Part shown: positions 27,935 through 36,607 of the stretch, piece after piece
How the letters are laid out: every line of letters begins with the position of its first letter
Numbering within the stretch: position 1 is the stretch's first letter
IMG/VR virus record: IMGVR_UViG_3300013104_000012
Location: 1-42,809 of that record
Reading direction: 5' to 3' (one strand)
Source of the DNA: a virus
Length of the DNA stretch: 42,809 bases
Position numbers and translations under genes: made by a program
The notes under the pieces: generated by a model
Database searches by the model: none
What the model saw: only the letters and a program-made list of their open reading frames with translations
What the model was told of the DNA's origin: nothing

Positions 27935-29545
27935 CTATTTCAGGTCGCTCCAATCGACTACCTTCGGCGCGGCGGCGGACGCGGGCGACGAATCCGTCGG
28001 CTTCCCGCCGTTCCCGCGCAGCGTTTTCGCAAGGCCGGTGCGCTGCTTCTCCATCGCGCCGATGCGGTTTTTCGAGTCCTGCAGGATGCGATCGATGACG
28101 CGGTTCGTCTGATCGAGCGACAGCGTACCGTCGACCACACCCTCCATCTCGTGGCGCGCGGTGTCGGTCAACTGGCCGACGAGCCGCGGGTTATTCAGCA
28201 CCCGCGCGGCTTCCGTCTGCACGAACCGCATCTGTGCCAGGAATTCCGCAACGTCGGCATCGCCGGTGACGTTCTGACCGAGCCAGTTGAGCGTCTTGTT
28301 GGCGTAGCGGGTATCCGTCTTGACGACCTTCGCGGCGAGCGTTTTCAGGATCCCGGCGTTCGTGTCGAGCATGTCAGCGAACGGACGGATCGCCGTCAAG
28401 TCCTTCGTGATGTTGTTTAGCGCTTGGCTGTTGGCGTGGAACTCCGCGCGCGCGCCAGGCACCTGGCTGAACTGTCCGCCGCCCTCCCGTTCGATTTGGC
28501 CGGCGCGATCGAGAATCGCTATCTTGGATGCCGCATTGAACCCGAGCGCCGGCATCTTTCCGTCCTTCAGATATTGCTGTGCGGCGACTTCGATGCCTTC
28601 CGGTGTAAGTCCTCCCGTGGCGCCGCCCGCGCCGGTGCGCCCGCCGCCGCCCTCAACGCGCTCGCGGGCGATGCGATTGCGTTCGTCGCCCTGTTCCAAG
28701 CGCCTCTCGCCCTGGTTCTCGAGCCGGCCCTCGCGCGCCTGCTTGAGCAGGTTGTTTTGATAGTCCATTACCATCTTCGCGATCTTCGCCTGCACGCCGA
28801 ACTGCTCGACATACGCCTTGTTGTTGGCTTCGATCGCCGGCGACATGGACTGCCATGCGTCGTACGCCTCGAGCGGCGTCGCGCCGCCCTTCACCGCTTT
28901 TGCGAGAAAGTCCTTCGGGTTGATGAATTGCGGCTCGCCCGGCGTCGGTGCACCACCCATCGGAGGCGCCGCGATGCCCCCGCCCGCGCCGGGCGCTTGC
29001 GGTGGCGCCGGCGGCGGACCGCCGAGAGTCGGCGGCGCCGCGGGACTGCGCTGCCAATTCGGACCGGGCGCCATGACAGCGGCGGGCTGGTCGGCCTTGT
29101 CCATCGCGCGCATCCGCGCAAGCGCTTCCTGCGCGTTTGGCGCGGTTCCGGTCATCGTGCCGGGGGGGAACATGCCGGGCGGGATTTGCGGCGGTCCTGA
29201 TGGCAGCGGCGCGCCCGTTGGCGGCGCTGCCGCGGGCGCAGCGGCGGTCTGCACGTTGGCCGGGCCCGGTTGCTGGCCGGGCGGCATCATCGGCAGCGAC
29301 GGCGCGCCGGGCGGCGGCGTTTGCGGTGCACTATCCGGGCCCGCGGGCGGCGCGCTGATCTGGCCGAGGATGTCGACGCCACGCGCGGCACCCGCGAGCG
29401 CGCGCCGGCGATCCTCCTCCTTCTGCCGCCGGTCCTCTTGCGCGAACGTCATTGCCTGCAACACGCGCTGCATCTCGACGTCGCGATAGCGGCGCGAATT
29501 CGCGTCGTTGATCGCGCTGGTATAGCCGCCAGTGAAATCGGGCAT
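27935..29545 (-). CDS. Probable internal virion / ejection protein
   Basis: A 536-residue protein. The first ~60 residues are polar helices (RYRDVEMQRVLQAMTFAQED, then a Glu/Arg-rich coil). Residues ~65-210 are a Pro/Gly/Ala low-complexity segment, and the C-terminal ~300 residues are helical with many Asn/Gln. Composition and position match DNA-ejection core proteins. Its start overlaps the stop of the previous gene by one base. No catalytic motif, such as a transglycosylase, is seen. Confidence 0.6.
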   Translation of the reverse strand: MPDFTGGYTSAINDANSRRYRDVEMQRVLQAMTFAQEDRRQKEEDRRRALAGAARGVDILGQISAPPAGPDSAPQTPPPGAPSLPMMPPGQQPGPANVQTAAAPAAAPPTGAPLPSGPPQIPPGMFPPGTMTGTAPNAQEALARMRAMDKADQPAAVMAPGPNWQRSPAAPPTLGGPPPAPPQAPGAGGGIAAPPMGGAPTPGEPQFINPKDFLAKAVKGGATPLEAYDAWQSMSPAIEANNKAYVEQFGVQAKIAKMVMDYQNNLLKQAREGRLENQGERRLEQGDERNRIARERVEGGGGRTGAGGATGGLTPEGIEVAAQQYLKDGKMPALGFNAASKIAILDRAGQIEREGGGQFSQVPGARAEFHANSQALNNITKDLTAIRPFADMLDTNAGILKTLAAKVVKTDTRYANKTLNWLGQNVTGDADVAEFLAQMRFVQTEAARVLNNPRLVGQLTDTARHEMEGVVDGTLSLDQTNRVIDRILQDSKNRIGAMEKQRTGLAKTLRGNGGKPTDSSPASAAAPKVVDWSDLK

Positions 29546-30489
29546 CAGGTGCCCCCGCCGCCGCCGTAGTAGCCGCCCAGGTTCGCCGGATCACCGGAAA
29601 ACGAGGACGGCGAGCTCGGCTGGTTGAAGATCGAGCCGAGTTGCCCGAGGCCGGTCGTGAGGTTGTTCAGCCCCGTTTGCTGCTGGCCGAACTGATTGTT
29701 ACCCGCCGTCTGCCCGTAGCCGAGATACGCGAGCAGTTGCGGCGTGAGGCCGGCGAGCTGCTGATTCGCGCCCTGGCTCGCGCCGCTGAACGCGTTGGCG
29801 AACTGGAACGGTAGGAGTGCCGCGGTGTTCTGCAGGCCCGCGGCGCCGGCGACATCGCGGCCGACCTGGTTCGCCTGCGTCGCACCCGCGTTGTACGCGC
29901 CGCTCATGCCCTGCAACCCCGCGAGTTGGCGATGCAACTGCTGGTTTTGCCAGTTGATCAGGAAGTTGTTCACGTCCTGATTCTCGATGCCGGCGGCGTT
30001 GCCGCTCATGCCGATGCCGCGCGCCGACGTTCCCGCGCGCGAGGCATCCGTCACCTGCTGCTGAAGCTGGTTGCGCAGCGCGTTTTGCGGATCGAGCGCG
30101 GTTTGGAATACCTGGCTGCCGGCACCGTACAGCGCGTTTTCGTTCGCCTGTCCCTGCGTGCCCTGATTCTGGAGCGTGTTGCCATAGCCAGAAATCAGCG
30201 CCTGCAGGTTGCCGAACGGTCCGCCTGGCTGCGTCGCGGCATATCCCGCATTGATCCCCGGCTGCGCGGTCGCGCCTTGCTGTTGCCCGCTTTGCATCAA
30301 CTGCTGGATGATCTTCTGGAAATTCTGATCGATCTGCGGCTGGCCGCTCGGCTGATAGTTCGTGCCGCCGGGACCGCTGCCGCTGCTACCCGAGCCGCCA
30401 CCGAACAGCGAATTCGCGCCGCTGGCGATGCCGACAATGGACGCAACGGTGCCAAGCCCAAGACGAAGATAACCGCGCAGGAATCTCAT
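29545..30489 (-). CDS. Gln/Gly-rich virion protein with late leader motif
   Basis: A 314-residue protein beginning MRFLRGYLRLGLGTVAS, the clearest copy of the late leader motif, followed by a short hydrophobic segment (VASIVGIASGANSLFGG). The rest is Gln-, Asn-, Gly- and Ala-rich with long amphipathic helices (QNFQKIIQQLMQSGQQQG) and a Gly-rich C-terminus. Such composition is usual for podoviral internal or injection proteins. It overlaps the GNAT gene stop by four bases. Confidence 0.65.
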   Translation of the reverse strand: MRFLRGYLRLGLGTVASIVGIASGANSLFGGGSGSSGSGPGGTNYQPSGQPQIDQNFQKIIQQLMQSGQQQGATAQPGINAGYAATQPGGPFGNLQALISGYGNTLQNQGTQGQANENALYGAGSQVFQTALDPQNALRNQLQQQVTDASRAGTSARGIGMSGNAAGIENQDVNNFLINWQNQQLHRQLAGLQGMSGAYNAGATQANQVGRDVAGAAGLQNTAALLPFQFANAFSGASQGANQQLAGLTPQLLAYLGYGQTAGNNQFGQQQTGLNNLTTGLGQLGSIFNQPSSPSSFSGDPANLGGYYGGGGGT

Positions 30490-31022
30490 CGGAACACCAT
30501 GCTGTAGAGGCGTTCGATGGGCGTGAAGCCCAATCGCGCAAGAAGTGGGCCTATATCATGGGCAAGTTTCGTGCCCATGTAAATCTTCTGGACGCCGCGC
30601 GCCTTCGCGCTATCGCGAAACGTCTTGAGCAGCCGGTAGCCGATCATGCCCTGCCGGTACTCGGGTTTCAGATAGAACACGTCGGTGAAGCACGTGAGGC
30701 TCGCGCGGTAATGCAGATGCGGGTGGATCATCGACAGGTGATAGCCGACGAGCTCGCCGTCGTTGCGCGCGGTGACGAGATGCAGGATCCCGGCCTGCGC
30801 CATGCGCTCGTACGCCTCGTAATCGGGATCGAGTTTGATCGCGTCGTGATCGAGTGCGATCTCGGCCCAGTGCGCCGGATACAGCGCTCGCAGCTCGGGC
30901 AACGCGGCGAGATAATCCTCCACCGCGTAGACGATTTGCTGCGCCGTGCGGTGCCATGCTTCATCGAACACCGCGCCCGGATGCTCGCGGAAGAATGTGC
31001 GCTCGGCGGCGACGCGCGACAT
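30486..31022 (-). CDS. GNAT-fold acetyltransferase-like protein
   Basis: A 178-residue protein from ATG 31022, which overlaps the fibre stop by one base. HLVTARNDGELVGYHLSMIH (core strands), then TDVFYLKPEYRQGMIGYRLL with the Q/R-x-x-G-x-G/A-like acetyl-CoA loop, match GNAT motifs. KIYMGTKLAHDIGPLLARLG and FTPIERLYSMVF complete the fold. In T7-like and other podophages a GNAT-fold protein lies beside the internal core proteins and may be structural. Here, too, it precedes the ejection-type genes. It could acetylate a host or virion target or be a non-catalytic core component. Confidence 0.75.
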   Translation of the reverse strand: MSRVAAERTFFREHPGAVFDEAWHRTAQQIVYAVEDYLAALPELRALYPAHWAEIALDHDAIKLDPDYEAYERMAQAGILHLVTARNDGELVGYHLSMIHPHLHYRASLTCFTDVFYLKPEYRQGMIGYRLLKTFRDSAKARGVQKIYMGTKLAHDIGPLLARLGFTPIERLYSMVFR

Positions 31023-32182
31023 CACAATTCCGCGTCCAGCGTCCATCCGCACAGCAGTTGATCGCCAACGCTGGCGCCCGCGTCGAGCGTCGTCTGGATG
31101 TAGCCCGTATGCTCGAATGCCGTCACCGTAGTCGATGAGCAATCGATGCCGGTCGTGTTGTTATGCGCCTGCTGATTGTTGTTCACCGGGTTGAACGCCG
31201 CGCCGGAGATGTTCGATCCGCTCGCCGTTCCGCCGCGCATCGGACCCATCATCAAGATCGGGAGTAATTGCGCTTTCGCTCCCGCCTGCAGCGCCTGCCA
31301 ATACGACAACGTGCCGACGCCCGAGCCGCTGCCGGTGGCCGGCGGCACGACGAAATTGAATGATTTCTGAAAATAGCGCTGACAGCGCGCCAGCGCATGG
31401 GCGAAGGGCTGGAAATCGAACAGCGATGCCGCCGCGCCGATTTCCAGTTGCACGCCCGTGACATCGAAATAGTCGGCGGCTCCCGCGGTGCCGGTCGGCG
31501 TGTACGTGAACACGACGCCGCATTCGGTCGCGCTGCTCGGGATCGTCCCGCTCACTTGGTAGCGCGTCCATCCAGACGTAAGCACGGCGTTATCGGTAAG
31601 CGTCGCCGCCGCGCCCGTGTAGCCGGCAAGCACGTTCTCATCACTACCGGTGCCGGTATACAGCGTGCAATTCAGGAACGCGTTGCCCGCCGAGTAATTG
31701 GCGCCGTTGCGCGCGTAGAACGACACCGTGACTGTCTGCCCTTGCAGGGGATAGCTGTCGACCGTTTCCAGGCTCTGCGCGAGTTGAATCAACGTCGTCG
31801 CAGCATTCGCCGCCGTGCGCTGTACGCGACAGAAATACTCGAAACTCGGCAGCGAGCCATCAGCGACGCGTGAATATTCGGCCGATCCGCCTACACCTGT
31901 TTTTCCCTGCCAGCGATCGAGTGTATAGATGGACGCCGCCGGCAAAAGTACGGCCAGGTCCACGAAGCGTTGTGCAACCTGCATCGCCCCGTTCGACAAC
32001 AGGTTCGTCCCGCGCGACACATTTCCGCCCCCGCTCGGCGAGTTCTGATTCACCTGATCGGCGATGAACTGCATGTCGGCCATCACCTGCGTCGCATCGG
32101 CGACGGTGCCGTTGGTCAGTTGGATCGGCAGCGGGCCGACGATCGCGCACAGACGAAAGAAGCGCAGGATGCTCATGGTCAT
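31022..32182 (-). CDS. Tail fibre protein
   Basis: A 386-residue protein starting MTMSILRFFRL, then PLPIQLTNGTVADATQVMAD and FIADQVNQN, an N-terminal virion-attachment module shared with the next upstream gene. The body is beta-rich, with a carbohydrate-binding-module-like jellyroll (residues ~60-250) ending in FQPFAHALARCQRYFQKS, a motif of many phage tail fibres. The last ~100 residues are Ser/Thr/Gly-rich. It probably binds a surface receptor. There is no reverse transcriptase or template repeat, so the DGR system of BPP-1 is absent. Confidence 0.75.
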   Translation of the reverse strand: MTMSILRFFRLCAIVGPLPIQLTNGTVADATQVMADMQFIADQVNQNSPSGGGNVSRGTNLLSNGAMQVAQRFVDLAVLLPAASIYTLDRWQGKTGVGGSAEYSRVADGSLPSFEYFCRVQRTAANAATTLIQLAQSLETVDSYPLQGQTVTVSFYARNGANYSAGNAFLNCTLYTGTGSDENVLAGYTGAAATLTDNAVLTSGWTRYQVSGTIPSSATECGVVFTYTPTGTAGAADYFDVTGVQLEIGAAASLFDFQPFAHALARCQRYFQKSFNFVVPPATGSGSGVGTLSYWQALQAGAKAQLLPILMMGPMRGGTASGSNISGAAFNPVNNNQQAHNNTTGIDCSSTTVTAFEHTGYIQTTLDAGASVGDQLLCGWTLDAEL

Positions 32183-33036
32183 GCCGTGTAGATCACGAAG
32201 CACGCAAGCCGCGACGTGTTGCTGAAATTGGCGTCAGTCAGGAATGCGATGTTGGCGCCACTCACGCTATCTACGAAATTGAGCACCGCCTGATTCGGTT
32301 GCGGCACCGGCGTCGGGACACCGGTAAACGTCACCTGATGCGTCGACATGCTTCCCATCGGCAACGTGCCGCTGCCTGGGAGCGACATATTGACGACGAC
32401 GCCGAGATCGACTGCGGCGATGCCCGTCGCGCTGCCCTTGCTGGTGAGCGAGATGAAAATCCACGTCAGGATAAGATTTCCAATCGTGATCACGAACGCA
32501 GTTTGATTCGAATAGGTAATGCCGGTGGACGCACCGCCGAACGAGAGTACCGGCGCGTACGGCTCAAGCGCGCTGCCGAGCGGAAAGTTGACCAGTGAGA
32601 AGCGGCTGCCCTGATAGCAGATGTCATAGACGCCACCGATCTGCAGTTCACCGCCGATCAGCACGGCGCCGCTCGCCATAGTCAACTGCGCAGCACCGAC
32701 TCCAGAAACGTTTACGGTGACTCCGCCCTCGCCATTCACCGCTTTCGCCACGAACCGATACGACTGGCCTGCGGTGTAGCCGGGATTGACGGCGGTCGGC
32801 GTGAGCGTGATCGCGTTGCCGCTGCCGCCGACGCCGCCCGCGGGAACGAACGTCACCGGCGACGCGCCGGCATTGATCAGCGGCGGGACGTTCGCGTTCA
32901 CCTGCGAGACGATCCAGTTGAAATCGTTCATCACCGGCACCGCGTCGACGACATCGCCATCGACGATGTTGTTCGGCAGCGGATTGATGATCACGCCCAT
33001 GCGCAGGAAACGAATCATTGAAGCCGTATGCCTCAT
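32179..33036 (-). CDS. Fibre-like virion protein with shared attachment module
   Basis: A 285-residue protein. MRHTASMIRFLRMGVIINPL is followed by PNNIVDGDVVDAVPVMNDFN and IVSQVNAN, the same module as in the fibre next to it (leader, proline, D/N-G-x-V-x-D-A, then a V/Q-N helix). The rest is all-beta with Gly/Ser/Thr repeats (GAAQLTMASGAVLIGGELQI). Start and stop overlap neighbouring genes (ATGA on both sides). A fibre or accessory spike is likely. Confidence 0.7.
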   Translation of the reverse strand: MRHTASMIRFLRMGVIINPLPNNIVDGDVVDAVPVMNDFNWIVSQVNANVPPLINAGASPVTFVPAGGVGGSGNAITLTPTAVNPGYTAGQSYRFVAKAVNGEGGVTVNVSGVGAAQLTMASGAVLIGGELQIGGVYDICYQGSRFSLVNFPLGSALEPYAPVLSFGGASTGITYSNQTAFVITIGNLILTWIFISLTSKGSATGIAAVDLGVVVNMSLPGSGTLPMGSMSTHQVTFTGVPTPVPQPNQAVLNFVDSVSGANIAFLTDANFSNTSRLACFVIYTA

Positions 33037-34736
33037 TGGATCACCATGTAGCCGGTCTTTTGATAGCGCGCGAAGAACGTGCCGATCGACACGTTCGACG
33101 GCTGATCGGTCGTCAGCTTCAATTGCATCTTTTCGAACACCAGCGGCGCCGGCCACGGCACCGGATAGGTATGCGGTATGCGCCGGATCAGCCCCGATCC
33201 CCAGATCACGCCCGAGCCCGTCGGCGGGGATCCCCAGATCGCACCGCCACCCCATGTGACATTTTCAGGGCAGCCCCACAGCGTTCCATCACCCCAGTAG
33301 AAGGCGTCCCATATCGCTGCACCATTGGCGACGATCGGAATGGTGGCGATCCCGAGTTCGTTCCCCTGATCGTCCTCGGCTTCGATGGTGATGTTGACCA
33401 CGCACGAGCTCGCCGCGAGCTCGATCTGCGATTCGGCGACTTGCTTCATCGCCATCCAGTCGACCTTGGGGAACGTCGACGATAGGAGCTGGATGAAGAA
33501 ACCCGTGCCGAGATCGGTCGCCACGAAGTTGATCGGCTGTATCGGCAGGCTCTTGATCAGGACGCCGGGGAAATTCGCGGACGACAGCACGAAGTAGCCG
33601 CCCTGGGCGCTCGCGCAGTCATAGCCGAATGTATGCGGGCCATTCCAGCGCCGCTTATGTTCGTCGAACCAGAAGTCATCGGTCGACTGGCGCCCCTGGA
33701 TGACGGTCTGCCCGCAGATGCGATAGATCGTCGAGTTGTAGACCGCCGCCCAGCGCGACGGATCGACCGCGTTTTCGAATGGCGTCTGAATGTCGGGCTC
33801 AAGTTCTTGCAGGCTATGCGTGAGCGCACGCAGCGTGCCGAGTAGATCGATGAAGTACGGTCCGCCGGTGGACGTGAAGTAGAGGCCGAACGGTGACTGC
33901 GCGATCGAGCGCGGCGCATTCGTCCCAACCGTCAGCGATACATAGTTGAGGAAAAGCGAAGTCGAGAAATCGCCGCTCACCTGCCACACCTGCGTGGCCT
34001 TGAACACGGTAAGCACGGCCAGCACGCCGCTGCTCGTCGTCTGGATCGGCAGGCCCGCGAGCGCGTTCACCGGGCCCGCGTCGCCGATGGTCAATTGCTG
34101 TGTGGCGTTCGTGATCGTCGGCGGATTGGTCAGCACGTCGGTGAACCACAGGATATTCCCGACGGCGAAATACGCGCGATTGCCGAAGTTCGCGACCGCC
34201 TGCGGAACCGCCGGCAGTGCATTGGTCACCGTATTGCCCGAATGCCACACCGGAGCGGCGGGATTGGTGACATCGATCCAGCCGAAGAAGTGTGTGCTGC
34301 CATCGAATCCGGGGTGCGTGATGAGGATCATCGTGCCGACGCTGGCGATCGTCGGCGGCGTCCAATCGCCGCTCGTCGACGGACTCACCGGCACGTTGGC
34401 CGACGTGACGCCGGTAATCGGGACGAACGCCTGCAACGCCGTGTCGAAGCAGAATGGTTCGTCGAATCCGATATTGAGATCGCTGCCGATCATCCCGTAG
34501 ATGCGCGTCGATACCGCTGCCTGAATCGAGATGAAGCCGGGATTGATGAATCCGCCCTGCACGAACGAAGCGAGTTGCGTCACGCCTGGCCGGGTGACGA
34601 CGAGCTCGGGATTGCTGGGATCGAACACGAGGTTCGTGAGTTGCTGGCACGCGCCGGGGAACTTGTCGGTAGCGTCGAACGCATCGACGAGCCCGCGAGG
34701 GGTGAAGCGCATCGGCGCGGCTTTGCTGATCGCCAT
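33033..34736 (-). CDS. Tail protein, propeller-like (tail tube B / nozzle type)
   Basis: A 567-residue all-beta protein (MAISKAAPMRFTPRG...) with repeated strand patterns containing W/F-G-x-P elements. Short C-terminal repeats of W-G-x-G (FYWGDGTLWG, TWGGGAIWG, GVIWGSG) fit a beta-propeller or stacked sheet. Length and place after the adaptor-like protein match the tail-tube/nozzle proteins of podoviruses (P22 gp10 position). It would form the DNA exit channel. Assignment is by order and fold impression. Confidence 0.65.
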   Translation of the reverse strand: MAISKAAPMRFTPRGLVDAFDATDKFPGACQQLTNLVFDPSNPELVVTRPGVTQLASFVQGGFINPGFISIQAAVSTRIYGMIGSDLNIGFDEPFCFDTALQAFVPITGVTSANVPVSPSTSGDWTPPTIASVGTMILITHPGFDGSTHFFGWIDVTNPAAPVWHSGNTVTNALPAVPQAVANFGNRAYFAVGNILWFTDVLTNPPTITNATQQLTIGDAGPVNALAGLPIQTTSSGVLAVLTVFKATQVWQVSGDFSTSLFLNYVSLTVGTNAPRSIAQSPFGLYFTSTGGPYFIDLLGTLRALTHSLQELEPDIQTPFENAVDPSRWAAVYNSTIYRICGQTVIQGRQSTDDFWFDEHKRRWNGPHTFGYDCASAQGGYFVLSSANFPGVLIKSLPIQPINFVATDLGTGFFIQLLSSTFPKVDWMAMKQVAESQIELAASSCVVNITIEAEDDQGNELGIATIPIVANGAAIWDAFYWGDGTLWGCPENVTWGGGAIWGSPPTGSGVIWGSGLIRRIPHTYPVPWPAPLVFEKMQLKLTTDQPSNVSIGTFFARYQKTGYMVIQ

Positions 34737-34737
34737 G

Positions 34738-35487
34738 TCAGTACGGTTGCGCCTTGGTGGGCTTCAATCCACGGTTGAATTTCCAGTGCCGCGGATCGAG
34801 GCGGATATTCTTCACCGCCTGCTGTTCATCGCCCTCCATGATCAGGTGCGGGCGCAGCATCTCGTCGCACTCCCGCAGGAATTGCGCTTCGCGATCGTCG
34901 CCGGTCACGCCCATCATGTGCGCGGCCGTGGCGTGAATCAGGTATTGCGTGAACGGAAACCACGGCGTTTGCGCCGAACCGGAAGGATTCACGATGTCAG
35001 GCTGGTTGCGCATGTAGCGATGCGTGAGCGTGATCGATCCCGACGTCTGCGGGTAGATGAAGAACTGCCCGGCGCTCGTGAGCGTGCCCACACCGGGACT
35101 GCCGCCGCTCCACACCTGCGCATCGGTGGAGGTATCCGTCGCGAACTCGTACGGGTAATTGCTGATCGACGGCGATTTGAACTCGGCGTCGAACTGTTCC
35201 ATCGTGATCGGCACGAGGAATTGCGTCAGCGACGATGACGTGCCGCCGCCGGACGTCGGCAGCGGATACCAGAGGTCGTACGTGCGCAGGTAATCGGCCT
35301 CGAGCGCGAACGGGCCGTAGATGCCGGCGCTCACCGTCACCGACTGGGTGACGCGATTGACCTTGAGGTCTTTGTTAAGCTTAAGATCCTCAAGAACGAG
35401 ATTCAGGAACTGGCCGGCGATCTGCACCATGCCGGTCCCGCCCTTGGCGATCCGGCTGGCGAGCAGACAAATGGCGCTGGCTTGCAT
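34738..35487 (-). CDS. Head-tail adaptor / tail tube A-type protein
   Basis: A 249-residue protein. Its first residues are a hydrophobic helix (MQASAICLLASRIAKGG), followed by an alpha/beta body with YGPFALEADYLRTYDLWYPL and a Trp-rich C-terminus (WFPFTQYLIHATAAHMMGV; PRHWKFNRGL). The order capsid, two small genes, this protein, propeller-like tail protein parallels the adaptor-nozzle order of podophages. It probably sits under the portal. Identity is inferred from order and length. Confidence 0.6.
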   Translation of the reverse strand: MQASAICLLASRIAKGGTGMVQIAGQFLNLVLEDLKLNKDLKVNRVTQSVTVSAGIYGPFALEADYLRTYDLWYPLPTSGGGTSSSLTQFLVPITMEQFDAEFKSPSISNYPYEFATDTSTDAQVWSGGSPGVGTLTSAGQFFIYPQTSGSITLTHRYMRNQPDIVNPSGSAQTPWFPFTQYLIHATAAHMMGVTGDDREAQFLRECDEMLRPHLIMEGDEQQAVKNIRLDPRHWKFNRGLKPTKAQPY

Positions 35488-35491
35488 CGTC

Positions 35492-35923
35492 TCATCGCGA
35501 ACGCGTTACATCGTGGCCGTTGATCTTCTGGCGCCCGGCGACGATGGCCGCGCGCAGGCTCGCGATGGCTTTCAGTTGCTGATCGCGCGAGGATTTGTAG
35601 TTCTTCACCGTCATGTCCTGTTGCGAATTGAGCGCTTTCCCCGATTCTTTACGCTTCACGAGCCCCTGCACGGAATCGTCGAGGTTCTCGAGGTTTTGCT
35701 CCATCGCCGCGATCTGCGCTTCCTTGTTCGTGATGTCGGCGCGCACGAACTGCCGGTCGAACACGTCCTGCACGATGTCGATGCGCGCATTGACCGCCGC
35801 CACGTCGTCATCGCTGTACGTGTAGCCGGTCATCTTGATCGTGCGCTGCTGCGACAGCGCCATCGCCACTTCGAAGCTCCCGGTAACGGTGCGCTGCACC
35901 GGTTCGGTGTTTTCCTTGCTCAT
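35492..35923 (-). CDS. Coiled-coil virion-region protein
   Basis: A 143-residue charged helical protein. A short beta-start (VTGSFEVAMALSQQRTIKMT) precedes a helix with heptad spacing (TNKEAQIAAMEQNLENLDDS) and a basic tail. ATG 35923 overlaps the previous stop (ATGA). It may be a head accessory protein. No family recognised. Confidence 0.65.
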   Translation of the reverse strand: MSKENTEPVQRTVTGSFEVAMALSQQRTIKMTGYTYSDDDVAAVNARIDIVQDVFDRQFVRADITNKEAQIAAMEQNLENLDDSVQGLVKRKESGKALNSQQDMTVKNYKSSRDQQLKAIASLRAAIVAGRQKINGHDVTRSR

Positions 35924-36543
35924 GCGCTCATGCCTCGCGCGGACAGTTGCGGCTTGTGCGGCTTGCGATAGAAATTCTCGTCGGTGCCGTGAATGTCGGC
36001 ATCGTGCTTCCAGCACCGGTAGACGATTTCCTTGACCGTGCGCAGCGTATCGAGGTCGAGCTCGTACACCGCGCCGTGATAGAAGGCGACGCCGTTGATC
36101 TTCAGGTCCGTGCCGCCGCATGGCGGAAGGTCGACCTTGTAGAAGAACGTCGCCACCGGCACGCGCTCGAATACGGGTTTGAGGATCGGCCGGCCGCTAT
36201 CGTCCTTGTAGCCGACGATCTTCATTTCCTTCAGCCGCGGCAACGGCACGGTCTTGCCGGTCGGCACTTCCTCCACGGTGCGCTGCAGCAACATGCCTTG
36301 CGCCTGCGCCGTGGCGAGCGCGGACTGCTCGGCATCGCTGCGCTGCGCGTTGGCGGCATCGAGTTTCGCGCGCAGCTCGCGGTTTTCGGCCAGCAGCCGG
36401 ATTTCGGCATCGGTCGGCATGCCGTCCGTGGAGGCGACTTCGACGTGCTGCCGCTTGGCGATCTTGGCCGCGCGCGCCTTGGCGAGATTTGCCCGCGCCT
36501 TCGCTGCCGCTGCCGCTTTCTTGTCGTCCGGTTGATCGCTCAT
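35920..36543 (-). CDS. Hypothetical head-region protein
   Basis: A 207-residue protein with an Ala/Lys/Arg-rich N-terminus (KKAAAAAKARANLAKARAAK), a coiled helix (IRLLAENRELRAKLDAANAQ) and a C-terminal alpha/beta domain (MKIVGYKDDSGRPILKPVFE; INGVAFYHGAVYELDLDTL). It follows the capsid gene after a strong terminator, so it depends on read-through or a fresh promoter. No family recognised. It may be a head-completion protein. Confidence 0.65.
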   Translation of the reverse strand: MSDQPDDKKAAAAAKARANLAKARAAKIAKRQHVEVASTDGMPTDAEIRLLAENRELRAKLDAANAQRSDAEQSALATAQAQGMLLQRTVEEVPTGKTVPLPRLKEMKIVGYKDDSGRPILKPVFERVPVATFFYKVDLPPCGGTDLKINGVAFYHGAVYELDLDTLRTVKEIVYRCWKHDADIHGTDENFYRKPHKPQLSARGMSA

Positions 36544-36552
36544 CGCACCCTC

Positions 36553-36589
36553 GCAAAAGAACGGGCGGCGGTTGTGCGCGCGCCGCCCG
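36553..36589 (-). terminator. Intrinsic terminator after the capsid gene
   Basis: On the minus strand CGGGCGGCG (36589-36581) pairs with CGCCGCCCG (36570-36562) around a 10-base loop and is followed by TTCTTTTGC. This is a 9-bp GC stem with a T-rich tail just past the capsid stop. It probably lowers expression of distal late genes relative to capsid. Confidence 0.75.
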
Positions 36590-36607
36590 GATTCATTCCC
36601 GACAGGA

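Noticed and set aside
31022-33036. Diversity-generating retroelement, as in BPP-1
   Set aside because: No reverse transcriptase, no template repeat and no near-identical copy of the fibre 3' ends was found in the window.
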